A stretch of 43,903 bases of DNA from Legionellaceae bacterium (GCA_030696305.1 JAUYSP010000039.1:1-43903), one strand, 5' to 3'; shown: positions 1 through 11,805, counted from the first letter of the stretch. The notes: a model not told the origin generated them from the sequence alone. Translations and numbers: made by a program.

Positions 1-85
1 GGTTGGACCTCAACAATTCCTTTGTGGACAGATTATACATAATGCTAATCGATGACAAGAAAAGCAAGGTATGAAACTTCACTAT

Positions 86-103
86 GTTGGGCCAAGGCCC
101 AAC
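86..103. repeat. Short palindrome upstream of the permease gene
   Basis: Two perfect 8-base arms, GTTGGGCC and GGCCCAAC, are separated by AA. The first bases of the window (GGTTGGACC) resemble one arm, so positions 1-103 may be the remains of a longer dispersed repeat. Positions 1-218 hold no gene that I can support. Confidence 0.6.
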
Positions 104-160
104 CTACATCTTATTGATCAAATTTTGATGCGACAACCGTGAATCAACATCTCCCCACCC

Positions 161-189
161 TTCCATCCCTGTGCTCCTTCATTTATAAT
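161..189 (+). promoter_or_regulatory. Possible sigma70 promoter of the permease gene
   Basis: A perfect TATAAT lies at 184-189. Seventeen bases upstream is TTCCAT (161-166), a poor match to TTGACA. Transcription would start near 196, about 23 bases before the ATG at 219. The call rests almost wholly on the -10 box and its position. Confidence 0.4.
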
Positions 190-218
190 ACTCAGTTTTC
201 GGTAGGTAATTAACACGA

Positions 219-1622
219 ATGAAAACGCTGTCTTCAGAAAAAATATCCGTAATTGCATTAATCTTATTAATTACGGGAGCAATAGATAGTGTTCGAAATC
301 TTCCCGCTACCGCTCTGTTTGGTTCTTCTTTAGTATTTTTCTTTATTTTTTCCGCGATTATTTTTCTCATTCCTGTAGCTCTGGTGTCCGCTGAATTATC
401 CTCCACGTGGTCAGAAGAAGAAGGCGGAATTTATAGTTGGGTGCGTCATGCATTTGGGAGTGGTACTGCCTTTTTTACTATTTGGTTGCAATGGATCAAC
501 ACTATGGCGTGGTATCCCACCATTTTATCATTCATTGCTGGCACATTAGCATATTTAATTAATCCCGAATTAGCGCAAAATAAGCTCTATTTAATTAGCG
601 TGATCCTGATTGTTTTTTGGTCTCTCACCTTTTTAGGATTATCTGGTTTACGCGCATCAGCTCGATTTGCAGGAATTTGTGCGATTGTTGGGATGCTGAT
701 TCCAATGGGCATCATTATTGTCTTAGCTATCATTTGGGTAGCTAAAGGCAACCCCAGTGCGATTCGCTTGGATCTACATGCATTACTTCCTAATTGGCAT
801 CAAACGCAATCGTGGGTCTCGTTAACAGCTATTATGACTTCATTTCTTGGCATGGAACTTGCGGCCGTGCATGTTCGAAATGTTAATGACCCTCAGCGTA
901 ACTTTCCTAAAGCTATGTTTTTTTCTGCGATTTTGATCTTAATCACCATGGTGTTAGGCTCACTCGCAATAGCGATTGTCTTGCCTCGTTCAGAAATAGG
1001 CTTGGTTCAGGGGGTTATGCAAGCGTTTACTAATTTCTTTGAAGCATATCACCTTACCGCACTCATGCCTGTTTTGGTTATCCTACTTCTACTAGGTAGT
1101 TTAGGAAGCATGATTAACTGGATTATTTCTCCAGCTAAAGGGTTATTATTGGCCGCAGATCATGGCTTTTTGCCAGGATGGTTATATAAGCTCAATCGCC
1201 ACGGTATTGCATCTCGTGTGTTGCTTTTACAAGCGGGCCTAGTCACACTTTTATGTAGCGGATTTTTGTTATTACCATCTGTGAATGCATTTTATTGGTT
1301 ATTTACCGCTTTAAGTACTGAGCTCTATATTTTAATGTATGTCATGATGTTTATTGCGGCCATTCGTCTTAAGAGTAAGCATAAAAATCTGCCACGCCCA
1401 TTTGCCGTACCCGGTGGACGTGGCGGCTATTATTTCACCTGTTTTTTAGGTCTTTTCGGTTGCATCGTTACATTAATCGTTGGCTTTTTCCCACCAGAAG
1501 AAGCGACTGGTATCGGTGGTGCAAATCACTTTAGGTTTATTTTTACCTGCGGCATATTAATTATGTTATTACCAGCTTTCTTGCTGTATTGGCGACAAAA
1601 ACGTAATTCAAGATCTATTTAA
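219..1622 (+). CDS. APC-superfamily amino-acid permease/antiporter
   Basis: This 467-residue protein is hydrophobic throughout, with about twelve predicted membrane helices and few long loops, as expected for an inner-membrane amino acid-polyamine-organocation transporter. The first helix contains the broken-helix substrate motif region (TGAIDSVRNLP, about residues 19-29), and the segment EEEGGIYSWVRHAFG (about 67-81) is typical of glutamate/GABA-antiporter-like members. It probably imports or exchanges an amino acid; the substrate cannot be read from sequence. Intracellular Legionellales carry many such permeases because they live on host amino acids, which is family knowledge. The gene stands alone, with a possible promoter just upstream and a strong hairpin just after the stop. 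The ATG start is followed directly by hydrophilic residues and then helix 1, which fits the family. Confidence 0.88.
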   Translation: MKTLSSEKISVIALILLITGAIDSVRNLPATALFGSSLVFFFIFSAIIFLIPVALVSAELSSTWSEEEGGIYSWVRHAFGSGTAFFTIWLQWINTMAWYPTILSFIAGTLAYLINPELAQNKLYLISVILIVFWSLTFLGLSGLRASARFAGICAIVGMLIPMGIIIVLAIIWVAKGNPSAIRLDLHALLPNWHQTQSWVSLTAIMTSFLGMELAAVHVRNVNDPQRNFPKAMFFSAILILITMVLGSLAIAIVLPRSEIGLVQGVMQAFTNFFEAYHLTALMPVLVILLLLGSLGSMINWIISPAKGLLLAADHGFLPGWLYKLNRHGIASRVLLLQAGLVTLLCSGFLLLPSVNAFYWLFTALSTELYILMYVMMFIAAIRLKSKHKNLPRPFAVPGGRGGYYFTCFLGLFGCIVTLIVGFFPPEEATGIGGANHFRFIFTCGILIMLLPAFLLYWRQKRNSRSI

Positions 1623-1626
1623 ACTT

Positions 1627-1652
1627 ATTATTCCCGCGAAAGCGGGAATAAT
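1627..1652. terminator. Hairpin terminator between permease and mpl (convergent)
   Basis: The 11-bp perfect stem ATTATTCCCGC / GCGGGAATAAT closes on a GAAA tetraloop, directly after the permease stop codon. The A/T-rich stem base gives T-rich flanks on both strands, so it could serve both converging genes. The same sequence style is also common in dispersed palindromes, so it may have started as a repeat. Confidence 0.65.
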
Positions 1653-1710
1653 TTGATTAGAGCGCTAAGGAAACAAGCCCTGTTTAAAAACCTTTTTTGT
1701 TAAAACGGTC

Positions 1711-3072
1711 TCATGTTAGTTGCTGGTTAATTTTTTCCGTAAGCTGTTGATGAATATTATCAAAACCACGATTACTCATTACCAAGACAGCATCACCTGA
1801 TTGAACTCGATTCGCAACTGCATCCACAATTGCTGCTGTATCAGACAATACATAATGTGGAAACTGCCAGTGACTCGTAATAGTCTCATGAGAAAACTGA
1901 GTTGGGTTTAATACATAAGCTTCGTCTACGCCATCCAATGCATGCGACATTTCATTGACATGTACTCCCGAGCGCATAGTGTATGACGCAAACTCCATCA
2001 CGGCTATGATTCGTTTATGACGGCGACTTTGTTTTAACGCATTGACCGTTTTAGCAATAGCAGTAGGATGATGTGCAAAGTCATCATACACGGTCACCCC
2101 ATGAGCATTAGATTTGACTTCTAATCGGCGTTTAACAGGCGTAAATTGCTCTAATGCCGCTGCAGCGATGGTTGGTTTAACACCAGCATAGAAACTAGCT
2201 GCAAGTGCTGCTAATCCATTTTCCACATTAAATTGTCCGATTAAAGACCAATTAACTTCCGCTACGTGTTTACCGTCATGATAAACATAAAATGAAGAAC
2301 CCATATCGTCTTTTAGCTCAGCCCGCCAAGCAGCATCATGAGCCAAGCCAATGTCTGCTACTGGACTAAATACGCCTTGAGCAATTACTTCATTCAATGC
2401 GGCATCATCACGTGGCTTAATAACCAAGCCATTATTCGGCACCGTTCTTAATAAATAATGAAATTGTTGTTGAATAGCTGCTAAATTGGGATAAATATCC
2501 GCATGATCAAATTCTAAATTATTTAGAATTGCAACGCGTGGACGATAATGCATAAACTTAGGTCGTTTATCAAAAAAAGCTGTATCGTACTCATCAGCCT
2601 CGATAACAAACCACTCGCCTTTACCTAGCCGTGCACTGGTATTAAAGTCAGTTGCCACACCTCCAATTAAAAAACCAGGCTTCATACCAGCATGCTCTAA
2701 AATAAATCCGAGCATAGACGTCGTAGTTGTTTTTCCATGGGTACCAGCAACGGCCATTACTTTATATCGAGGTAAAATATGCTCTGCTAACCATTGCGGT
2801 CCAGAAATATAGGGTTTTCCTGCAGCGAGAACCGCTTCAATAACTGGCATCCCGCGCTTAATTGCATTACCAACAACAATACAATCTGCCTGTAACGCTT
2901 GAGTACTATCTTCATACCCTTCAGTCCAAGAAATGCCATTGGCAGTCAATAAATCGCTAATTGGTGGATAACAATTTGCATCACTGCCTGTTACTTTAAA
3001 ACCAGCTTCTCGAGCAAGCAGTGCTAACGCGCTCATAAACGTACCGCTTAATCCTAAAATGTGTAAATGCAT
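1711..3072 (-). CDS. mpl: UDP-N-acetylmuramate:L-Ala-gamma-D-Glu-meso-DAP ligase (Mpl)
   Basis: Mpl joins the recycled murein tripeptide L-Ala-gamma-D-Glu-meso-diaminopimelate to UDP-MurNAc in the cytoplasm, bypassing de novo addition of the stem peptide. The 453-residue protein has the usual Mur ligase order: an N-terminal Rossmann-like domain starting HILGLSGTFM, the ATP-binding P-loop GTHGKTTTTSM at residues 110-120, a central ligase domain containing NNLEFDHADIYP, and a C-terminal domain containing YDDFAHHPTAI. Length matches the family (about 450-460). The absence of other mur genes nearby and the HILGLSGTFM start fit Mpl better than MurC. It is transcribed away from the host-attachment-like gene and converges on the permease gene. 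No strong ribosome-binding site is visible before the ATG. Confidence 0.94.
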   Translation of the reverse strand: MHLHILGLSGTFMSALALLAREAGFKVTGSDANCYPPISDLLTANGISWTEGYEDSTQALQADCIVVGNAIKRGMPVIEAVLAAGKPYISGPQWLAEHILPRYKVMAVAGTHGKTTTTSMLGFILEHAGMKPGFLIGGVATDFNTSARLGKGEWFVIEADEYDTAFFDKRPKFMHYRPRVAILNNLEFDHADIYPNLAAIQQQFHYLLRTVPNNGLVIKPRDDAALNEVIAQGVFSPVADIGLAHDAAWRAELKDDMGSSFYVYHDGKHVAEVNWSLIGQFNVENGLAALAASFYAGVKPTIAAAALEQFTPVKRRLEVKSNAHGVTVYDDFAHHPTAIAKTVNALKQSRRHKRIIAVMEFASYTMRSGVHVNEMSHALDGVDEAYVLNPTQFSHETITSHWQFPHYVLSDTAAIVDAVANRVQSGDAVLVMSNRGFDNIHQQLTEKINQQLT

Positions 3073-3202
3073 GTTGTATTACCCACTACCTTAGATTCAG
3101 CTTACATTATCAGATAATGCTGAATTCGAAAAGGCTAATATCCATCCCGTATTAATCTTTATAACCTAATCGTTCGTCTTTGGTTTACTCGAGTTTAGGA
3201 CG

Positions 3203-3243
3203 AATCCCACCGCCGAATCCCCGCGGTCTGCGACAATGGGATT
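3203..3243. repeat. Stem-loop in the intergenic region after the host-attachment-family gene
   Basis: The outer arms AATCCCA (3203-3209) and TGGGATT (3237-3243) enclose a second short pairing, CCGC/GCGG. It lies downstream of the small minus-strand gene ending at 3260 and could terminate it. However, the T-rich run is on the plus-strand side, so a degraded dispersed palindrome is an equal possibility. Confidence 0.4.
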
Positions 3244-3259
3244 TTTCATCAAGTCGCGT

Positions 3260-3709
3260 TTAATGTATTGTAGCGCCACGTCTTAAAAGTTTAGCTACAT
3301 ACAACTTTAATTCATGCTCAGATAAGTTAACTAAGTTCTTTTGAACAATTTGTTCAATATAACTGAAAATTTGTTTTTTTAGATGCTTAATTAACAACCC
3401 TTCCATTACAGGGGGCATTAATAAAATCAATTGATCATATGCATGTTTGTTGCGACCAGCATTGAGGTATAGGGCCATTTCTTTGGCAAATTTATTTACT
3501 GCAGTGTCATGTGTGTTCATTTCAGGCTCATAAGAACCGCGAGTTGTGGCATTCAAACTATAATGTCCTGGACGATCTGTGATTAAATCACGATTTTTTA
3601 ACTTATTCTCTGGATGGCTGATTTCGTTTATAAGCGTTAGTTTTTTGATGTTTTTATCATATTCGTAAATACGACAATCATTTGAATTTGCTACCATTAT
3701 CCATTTCAT
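3260..3709 (-). CDS. Host-attachment family protein (Host_attach-like)
   Basis: This 149-residue soluble protein opens with KWIMVANSNDCRIYEYD, typical of the family annotated 'protein required for attachment to host cells' (Pfam Host_attach). That family has an eRF1-domain-1-like fold and mostly unknown biochemical activity. The segment HSLNATTRGSYEP is missing in part, but the family's conserved central features can be followed: DRPGHYSLNATTRGSYEP at about 45-62 and a later hydrophobic strand LILLMPPVMEGLL. There is no signal peptide, so a cytoplasmic role is likely despite the family name. The start is well supported by AAGGGGAG seven bases upstream of the ATG. The gene stands alone between mpl and yhdP. 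Confidence 0.65.
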   Translation of the reverse strand: MKWIMVANSNDCRIYEYDKNIKKLTLINEISHPENKLKNRDLITDRPGHYSLNATTRGSYEPEMNTHDTAVNKFAKEMALYLNAGRNKHAYDQLILLMPPVMEGLLIKHLKKQIFSYIEQIVQKNLVNLSEHELKLYVAKLLRRGATIH

Positions 3710-3916
3710 TTTAATACTCCCCTTAATAAAAAATTGAGAGAGTGGACTTCATAATAAAAACAATCCATTCATGATTAAATTATAGACAATTATCATGGGA
3801 TTACCATTATTTACTTTAAGTATCGCAAGAAAAATGAACAACAAGCGAAGCAAGTCGCATAAGTTTCAATCATAGTAGCTCAGACGCCAATCATTACTAG
3901 GGTAGCGGCACCAAAC

Positions 3917-6900
3917 TTAATGCGTACTCCTATCAATACTTACTTGCTGGACAACGGGATCCGTCCATGGCCCTGAAATTTTATAAGTATAACCACTAAT
4001 CTTTTGCATACCTTTATTAATGATATTGCTTGCGACCCAGGTTGCAAATCCGGCAATAGGTCCACCAGCAATGGTGGCTACAACAGGTAAACTTGCGGTA
4101 ATGTAGGGTGTTATGCGTAAATTGACATCATATAAGCGCTTACTTAAATCCAGATCACCTTCCATTTTTGCGTAAGCAACAGGACCATCGATATAACTAT
4201 CATAAGTGCTCATCACCCCTTGGTTCAATTCGAAACTACCTTTAAATACATCAAAACTATAACCTTGCTCTGATAAATCGCTAAAATCAAGCTGTAGCCT
4301 TCTCGGAATTGTTTGTAAACTCAGAATACTTAACAATCTACCCAAACCCAGTTTTTCTTCGGTTTCTTTATCAAAATGGCTAATTCGACCATTTTTTAAA
4401 ACCATTTGCATCTTACCGGTAAGCTGACTTAATGAAAAATCATAGAACGGTGACTTCCAGCTGCCTTGAAAACTTATATTACCTTGATGTGCATCAACAG
4501 CGGGCGTAACATGCCATCTTTCTAAACCCTTACCTAAGTTTTTAATTTCCAAATAGGCCTCAAGCGTAGAATGATTACTTTTGGCTAACTGTTTCCATGC
4601 CCCTTGGAGGCTTAGTTTATATTCTGGCGATGTAATAATGCAATGATCAAGTTTCCAATCGGTTTTGCCACTTATACTTTTTAAATCGACACTGCCAACT
4701 TCCACATCGCGAATTTTGAACTCATCGACGATAATATTTAAATTGGGAAGATCATTGGTCTTGGGATTCCATTTAGTCGTTTGATGTTTAGTTGTATCTT
4801 CTGTGCCTTGTCCCCAATATAAATGCTGAACATGACCTGAAAATGTATTACTCGGTATATTATAATTTAATTTAGCGGCAATATTGGCTTGATCAATCAT
4901 TAAAGACCAATTATTTTTTTGTACCTTATTGGCTTTCAAAATCAAATTATTGTATTTTTGGCCTAAAAGGGTCACCTGCCCAAATTTAAAATTAATATTA
5001 TTTAGATCACCTATGGGTGCATTAGCCAAATTATTTTCTGAAAATTTCGTCACCACTTGATGCCATTCCGATAAATCCACATCATCCATTTCACCAACTA
5101 TGGTTAATCCTTTGCGATTGGAACGTGGTGCAAGGCTTTGTCCAATGCGTATTTCACCTCGATCAAGAGATACCACATGATTTACTTCCGATAAGAATAA
5201 CTCACTAGTCAAGCGATTATCATAGTTTAAACGAACATTCATCGCGTTCTTAGGATTGAAAGCAACATCCAATGTACACGGTGTTGCATCTGTTTGTAAT
5301 TTTCCTAAAGGTTTAGGTAAATCAATTGCAACGCCTTCTAAATTTGAATCCAAATGCAATTGATCGGGATCGTCCGCACTCGGATAAATAGTCCATAAAG
5401 CGGCTAGATTCACATGCCCAGATAACAGCGCTAAAGCAGGTGATGGTATTATTTTTTGTAAGTACTCAATATTCGCCTCTCCTTCGAGGCTAAGCACCGT
5501 ACCCTCTTTAGGTTCAATAATTGACTGCGCACGCAAAGAAGCTGGTGCTCCGTTGACTGTTGCTCTTAACTCACCATCGGTTAAACCAAATTCATTAAAT
5601 TGCAGTACACCATCTACATCATCTACCGTGATATGTGTTATTGGAAAATGAATAACTACTGAGTTTTTATCAAAGGCTAAATTGCCTAATGCAATGACAT
5701 GATCACTTTCCGGATACAAGGGAATTTCCAATCGCAAATCAAGTGCTAAATCGTCATGAATATCAACCACACTCCATCTAGACAAGCGATCACGTAATGG
5801 TGTTTCGAAAACATATTTCTTAATTTGTTCACCTGATGCATCCACTTGACCATGGATTAGTAAGGCTTCACGCCCCAAACCGATATCATTGACGACTAAA
5901 TTAGTTTTACTCAATAATACACCTTGCAGATTAGCCTTATCAATATTAGCAATTAACATGCGTTTATTGACAACTAAATCCGCATCAATATCTCGATTTA
6001 TCGGCCAATTGGGATGCGCTAACAAATCAACGCCACTAAGATGACTTACAATCGAAAATTCACCCGGACTATTATCAAATGGGAAATCGTGTAATTTACC
6101 ATTTACAACGACCCGGCCACTGGCATGAGCAATACGTTTAATATCCTTTTTTAACCAGTCATTTAATTTTGGTTTAAGATACTCTGCAGGAATATAAGTC
6201 ATGAGCTTTTTAGCATTTTTAGCCGCAAATTCAGCCGTTAATTGCAAATGCCCATCAGGGGTTCGTGGATTATCCAGTAGCCCAGTAGCACTCAATACCA
6301 AATTAGGATGACTTAAGACGAACCGATCCATACTGATGCGAAAACCGTTATTCAACTCTTTCCAATCAATATCAGCATTTAATAAATCTAACGTTAATGG
6401 CGGCAGTTTATTCGGAGCGATAGTTGTGTTTTCCGCATCCAAAACTAAACGCCCTTCAGTTGGTTGCCAAAAAAGAACGCCTGAAATTTGTTTTACAGCG
6501 GGGATATTATCTTTCGCCTCCCATCCCAAATGATTAAATCGGGTCAAGACATAATTCACTTTATTTTGAACAATATTTACTTGGGTATCATGTAACTCAC
6601 CAACGGGTTTTGCCGCTAATATCGATTGTAAGTTATCAGGCCATGCAATATCAGTTGCAAATAGTGATTCAAGTAACAGCGTTTTGACAAAAACAGAATA
6701 CATTTGATCCGCATGTTTATAATCAAGTTGAATCATATTTTCAGGCCAATTTACACCACCAATCCGCAAATTAACCTGATCGGCAGTGAGTCGCCAATCA
6801 GCACCTCGGTTTTTTTTCCAAGCTAAATTTGCTTCTAATAACTCAATTTTTCGTTCTTTGGAACTCGCATTTTCGGTCCAAATTAAATTCTGCAGCCGAA

Positions 6901-7753
6901 CAGTAGATTGTAATCCCAACATATGACCCTGTTTAAGATCAAACCAAGTCTTTAAGTCACACTCCCCACGCTTAACGCGCCATGGCAAATCTGGAAAAAA
7001 ACTTTGCCATTGCGTCGGTAAAAAATGCTCCACCGATATATAAGCATTACCGCTTACTTTTTCAATGGCCGTCGGATCTAATTGTAAATTAGCAACAAGC
7101 GACAATGACGTCGGAACACCTTGATCCAACTGCGCACTACCCGATAATCGATAAGAACCGTAAGAACTATCTGCTTTAACATTCAAGTTTCGTAATGGAA
7201 TAACCATCCCATCGTGTAAATAAACATCCGCATCAACATGTTTTACAATGATAGTATCTTGAGCAAGTAACCAACCTAGAATAGGTAAATAGGAGTTGTC
7301 GTCAATCGACATGGCTTGTTTGTTAGGCTTTAACCCATCAATCTCCCAATGCCCACCATCAACCTGTCGGATAGCCAAGTTAACATCATCAACATACAGC
7401 ACGCCAGGCTTAATTTGCCAATGCCACAACGAACTCCATAAATTAATTCCAACCAATAATTTATCTAATTTCAACTGGTGATTATCTTTATCAGAGACAG
7501 TCACTTGATCCATTTTTAATACTGGCTCAAACCAATACCAACTGGTTTCTAAATCTTTGATTGAAACAGGCTGACCTAGCACGGTTGATAAATGCTGTTC
7601 TACTTCAACTTTATATTGTTTAATCCACGGTGTTAATGCACGAAACAAAGAAAATATAATAGCAAACGCTACCAGAATGGCAGCTAAGATAATCCAACAT
7701 TTTTTAAGTATTTTAAAAAAAATTCGTTTATTTTTAATTGTCATTACGCTCAT
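3917..7753 (-). CDS. yhdP: YhdP-family AsmA-like inner-membrane protein
   Basis: The 1,278-residue protein has one N-terminal membrane helix (about residues 17-41, WIILAAILVAFAIIFSLFRA). A very long beta-rich periplasmic region follows, ending in the AsmA-like C-terminal part (residues about 1190-1278, with LDLSKRLYDVNLRITPYI). YhdP, TamB and YdbH form beta-groove bridges that move phospholipid from inner to outer membrane; this is established for Escherichia coli, and YhdP there has about 1,266 residues. The gene follows lolA directly: the lolA stop codon abuts this ATG. A second in-frame ATG lies three codons later (7744). Neither has a clear ribosome-binding site, so translation is probably coupled to lolA. 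It completes the ftsK-lolA-yhdP operon, which fits an envelope-transport role. Confidence 0.88.
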   Translation of the reverse strand: MSVMTIKNKRIFFKILKKCWIILAAILVAFAIIFSLFRALTPWIKQYKVEVEQHLSTVLGQPVSIKDLETSWYWFEPVLKMDQVTVSDKDNHQLKLDKLLVGINLWSSLWHWQIKPGVLYVDDVNLAIRQVDGGHWEIDGLKPNKQAMSIDDNSYLPILGWLLAQDTIIVKHVDADVYLHDGMVIPLRNLNVKADSSYGSYRLSGSAQLDQGVPTSLSLVANLQLDPTAIEKVSGNAYISVEHFLPTQWQSFFPDLPWRVKRGECDLKTWFDLKQGHMLGLQSTVRLQNLIWTENASSKERKIELLEANLAWKKNRGADWRLTADQVNLRIGGVNWPENMIQLDYKHADQMYSVFVKTLLLESLFATDIAWPDNLQSILAAKPVGELHDTQVNIVQNKVNYVLTRFNHLGWEAKDNIPAVKQISGVLFWQPTEGRLVLDAENTTIAPNKLPPLTLDLLNADIDWKELNNGFRISMDRFVLSHPNLVLSATGLLDNPRTPDGHLQLTAEFAAKNAKKLMTYIPAEYLKPKLNDWLKKDIKRIAHASGRVVVNGKLHDFPFDNSPGEFSIVSHLSGVDLLAHPNWPINRDIDADLVVNKRMLIANIDKANLQGVLLSKTNLVVNDIGLGREALLIHGQVDASGEQIKKYVFETPLRDRLSRWSVVDIHDDLALDLRLEIPLYPESDHVIALGNLAFDKNSVVIHFPITHITVDDVDGVLQFNEFGLTDGELRATVNGAPASLRAQSIIEPKEGTVLSLEGEANIEYLQKIIPSPALALLSGHVNLAALWTIYPSADDPDQLHLDSNLEGVAIDLPKPLGKLQTDATPCTLDVAFNPKNAMNVRLNYDNRLTSELFLSEVNHVVSLDRGEIRIGQSLAPRSNRKGLTIVGEMDDVDLSEWHQVVTKFSENNLANAPIGDLNNINFKFGQVTLLGQKYNNLILKANKVQKNNWSLMIDQANIAAKLNYNIPSNTFSGHVQHLYWGQGTEDTTKHQTTKWNPKTNDLPNLNIIVDEFKIRDVEVGSVDLKSISGKTDWKLDHCIITSPEYKLSLQGAWKQLAKSNHSTLEAYLEIKNLGKGLERWHVTPAVDAHQGNISFQGSWKSPFYDFSLSQLTGKMQMVLKNGRISHFDKETEEKLGLGRLLSILSLQTIPRRLQLDFSDLSEQGYSFDVFKGSFELNQGVMSTYDSYIDGPVAYAKMEGDLDLSKRLYDVNLRITPYITASLPVVATIAGGPIAGFATWVASNIINKGMQKISGYTYKISGPWTDPVVQQVSIDRSTH

Positions 7754-8374
7754 CTATTGTTGCACCACATCAACACCATTGGGTGCCTTAAATTTAAACA
7801 ATCCGGGCTCAAGATGCGGATTTATCTTGATTGCATTTAAATGAACATCTGTGTGCTGACCTAATTGGTCATATAATTCTAGGCCTTGAAGTATATCGCC
7901 GACGAAAACCAAGATAACTCGTTCAAAATTAGCTTTGGTCGATTTTGCCCGTAAGTCAAAATAATCTTTTTTATTTTTTTGCGTTTTGATTACATTAAAG
8001 TCTTGCGTTACCGAATCATGAGTTTCACTCAAAAACAATGCCGCAGCACCACCTATATTTTTATTTTGCTTCTTTACCGATACTTGTTCTAATTCTTTAT
8101 CATATACCCAAACCCGCTGACCATCCGCAACAACCAATTGCGCCATAGGGCGCTTCGTCTGCCAACGAAATAATCCAGGACGGGACAAAGCCATTGTACC
8201 TGAAGATTGGGATAATATTCGTTTTTTAGCATAAACCACTTGTTCAAATGAAGCGCTCATGGTGTGAATTGCATTTAGTTTCGTTTGCAATTCATCTGCA
8301 TTCGCATCAGCAAATACCTGTGATAGCCAACAAAACAATATGAATATCATAATACATCGGTTTCTAATGTTCAT
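7754..8374 (-). CDS. lolA: Outer-membrane lipoprotein carrier protein LolA
   Basis: LolA takes lipoproteins released by LolCDE at the inner membrane and carries them across the periplasm to LolB. The 206-residue precursor has a signal peptide (about residues 1-25: basic NIRNRC, hydrophobic IMIFILFCWLSQ, then FADA). A mature domain follows with hallmarks such as SGTMALSRPGLFRWQ (about 58-72), WVYDKELEQVSV, and LELYDQLGQHTDVHL near the C-terminus. Length is normal. GAGGA sits six bases before the ATG, within the last codons of ftsK. The ftsK-lolA pairing with two bases between stop and start is conserved in gammaproteobacteria. Confidence 0.92.
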   Translation of the reverse strand: MNIRNRCIMIFILFCWLSQVFADANADELQTKLNAIHTMSASFEQVVYAKKRILSQSSGTMALSRPGLFRWQTKRPMAQLVVADGQRVWVYDKELEQVSVKKQNKNIGGAAALFLSETHDSVTQDFNVIKTQKNKKDYFDLRAKSTKANFERVILVFVGDILQGLELYDQLGQHTDVHLNAIKINPHLEPGLFKFKAPNGVDVVQQ

Positions 8375-8376
8375 GT

Positions 8377-10755
8377 TTAATCCTCAGCACTTGATCCGAC
8401 TAATACGTCACGGAAACCACCATCTAAAGGTCCTACTAAACCTGTGCGTTCCATTTCCTCAACCAAGCGTGCCGCACGGTTATAACCTATTTTAAATCGT
8501 CGCTGAACTGAAGAAATGCTAGCTTTACGTGTTTGAACAACAAATTCAACTGCTTGATCATAAAGCGGATCGGCATCTTCTGTTTGCTTATCCTCACCGC
8601 CTAGTTCACCATCAAGGCCATCCCCTGTTGTTTTGGTAATATCTTCAATATAATTAGGAGCGCCGCGCGCTCTCCAATCGTCGGCAATACGATGTACCTC
8701 TTTATCATCAACAAAAGCGCCATGAACTCGTAATGGCGCGCCTGTACCAGGTGCTAAGAATAACATATCACCATGACCTAATAATTGCTCGGCACCCTGT
8801 TGATCTAAAATAGTACGTGAATCAATTTTAGATGACACTTGAAATGAAATGCGCGTTGGAATATTAGATTTTATCAAGCCGGTTAAAACATCCACAGATG
8901 GACGTTGTGTTGCTAAAATCAAATGAATACCAGCCGCTCGTGCTTTTTGAGCAATACGAGCAATCAATTGCTCAACTTTTTTGCCGACAACCATCATCAT
9001 ATCAGCTAATTCATCAATAACCACCACCACATAGGGTAACGTTTGCAACGCTGGAGCTTGAGCATCCATTGAGTCAGTAGGCTTCCACAGCGGGTCAGGA
9101 ATAGCTTCATTTTTGGCCTCAGCATCATTTATCAATGTATTGAAGCCGGCCAAATTTCTTACTCCCAATGTAGCCATCAATCGATAACGTCGCTCCATTT
9201 CCGCTACACACCATCGCAAAGCGCTTGCTGCTTCTTTCATATCGGTGACTACAGGTGTTAATAAATGAGGAATGCCATCATAAACAGATAACTCTAACAT
9301 TTTTGGATCAACTAAAATCAATCTCACCTGTTCTGGTGTCGCTTGAAATAACAAACTTAAAATCATTGCGTTGATTCCCACCGACTTCCCGGATCCAGTA
9401 GTACCTGCAACCAATAAATGAGGCATTTTTGCTAAATCCACAATCATTGGATGCCCAGCAATATCGACCCCTAATGCTAACGTTAAGGGGGAATGCGCTT
9501 GTTGATATACATCAGAAGATAACACTTCCGACAAACAGACCATCGCACGATTTGGGTTCGGTAATTCAATTCCCACAACGGTTTTTCCTGGAATTATTTC
9601 CACCACACGAACACTTGTTACAGATAATGAGCGCGCTAGATCTTTCGCTAAAGCGGTTAATCGGCTCACTTTTATTCCAGCCGCTAGCTGTAATTCGAAG
9701 CGGGTAATTACAGGCCCAGGGTGCACTGCAACCACATCAACATGAATACCAAAATCTAATAAATGCTGCTCGACATCGCGGGATAAGGATTCTAATTCTT
9801 GATGCGAATAGCCTCCCATTGGCTTGCCTGGTTGGCCTTTATCCAATAAGTCCAAGCCAGGTAACCCAGTGCTACTATCTGCATCCTTCGGTTTAATCGG
9901 ATTAAGTTGCTCTTTTGGTTTTGGCGGTTTTATCGATACAGGGGTAGCTTTTTCCACGATCGAATTCATAACAGGTAAAAGCTTTGGCATTGTTTTTTCT
10001 TTCTTTAATTTTTCTGTACGAATTGATTGAAGTGTTTCTTTTGTCATTACCACATGGGCTTGATTTCGTTCACGAAATCGCGCAAATTGATCAATACACC
10101 AAGGAATAACAACCGCCATGGTTCGACTTATCCAGCGCACAGCAAGTAAGGTGTAGCAACCAATCGATTCAATTACTCTCACCCAAGAAAGTCCAGTTAA
10201 CCAAGTTATACCAATTAATAACATGGCAAACATCAGCAGCAATGTGCCTTGTAGATTTAGGGCGCGACTAAAGTGAATCGTAATAAATTGTCCAACAATA
10301 CCACCAGAAAAACGCACGCCATTGAGGGCATCACCGCGAACTTGCAAATTTAACAGGACACAGCAACTGACTAACAACAACAATAATCCGACACTTCGCA
10401 AAGCAATGGTCAATTTATGAATACCACGAAAGGTTCGATGTTCTACTAAGATAACGCCAGCAATATACGTCATAAACAGGGGCAACAAATAGGATGCATA
10501 TCCTAAAAACCAATAACAGGCATCAGCAAGATAAGCCCCTACTTGCCCACCTGCGTTGGCAATACGACCTGTTGCTTGAGCAATTTTATTATTCCAACTT
10601 GGATCACTAGCGCGATAAGTCATTAATGACAAAAAAATAAACAATGCTAATGTAAGCACAAGAATAAAACCACCTTCAGTAACATGCTTAGCTAAAAAAT
10701 TTGGCGAGGCTGCTTTAGAGACACTTGCCTCATGTTCTTTTTTCTGTTTTTCCAT
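8377..10755 (-). CDS. ftsK: DNA translocase FtsK
   Basis: FtsK pumps chromosome-terminus DNA through the closing septum and activates XerCD recombination at dif. The 792-residue protein has an N-terminal block of about four membrane helices (residues about 25-190) and a short charged linker (about 230-300). The hexameric motor has Walker A GTTGSGKS at 451-458 and a Walker B-like [13 protein letters not shown]. The C-terminal winged-helix gamma domain ([23 protein letters not shown]) reads KOPS sites. It is much shorter than E. coli FtsK (about 1,329 residues) because the linker is reduced, as in Coxiella and Pseudomonas. It heads the ftsK-lolA-yhdP operon and is divergent from trxB; the 68-base gap must hold both promoters. 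Confidence 0.96.
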   Translation of the reverse strand: MEKQKKEHEASVSKAASPNFLAKHVTEGGFILVLTLALFIFLSLMTYRASDPSWNNKIAQATGRIANAGGQVGAYLADACYWFLGYASYLLPLFMTYIAGVILVEHRTFRGIHKLTIALRSVGLLLLLVSCCVLLNLQVRGDALNGVRFSGGIVGQFITIHFSRALNLQGTLLLMFAMLLIGITWLTGLSWVRVIESIGCYTLLAVRWISRTMAVVIPWCIDQFARFRERNQAHVVMTKETLQSIRTEKLKKEKTMPKLLPVMNSIVEKATPVSIKPPKPKEQLNPIKPKDADSSTGLPGLDLLDKGQPGKPMGGYSHQELESLSRDVEQHLLDFGIHVDVVAVHPGPVITRFELQLAAGIKVSRLTALAKDLARSLSVTSVRVVEIIPGKTVVGIELPNPNRAMVCLSEVLSSDVYQQAHSPLTLALGVDIAGHPMIVDLAKMPHLLVAGTTGSGKSVGINAMILSLLFQATPEQVRLILVDPKMLELSVYDGIPHLLTPVVTDMKEAASALRWCVAEMERRYRLMATLGVRNLAGFNTLINDAEAKNEAIPDPLWKPTDSMDAQAPALQTLPYVVVVIDELADMMMVVGKKVEQLIARIAQKARAAGIHLILATQRPSVDVLTGLIKSNIPTRISFQVSSKIDSRTILDQQGAEQLLGHGDMLFLAPGTGAPLRVHGAFVDDKEVHRIADDWRARGAPNYIEDITKTTGDGLDGELGGEDKQTEDADPLYDQAVEFVVQTRKASISSVQRRFKIGYNRAARLVEEMERTGLVGPLDGGFRDVLVGSSAED

Positions 10756-10766
10756 AGGTATTCTAA

Positions 10767-11774
<1,008 letters not shown>

Positions 11775-11805
11775 AATATCTATATCGGTAATATCATTAC
11801 CTCAT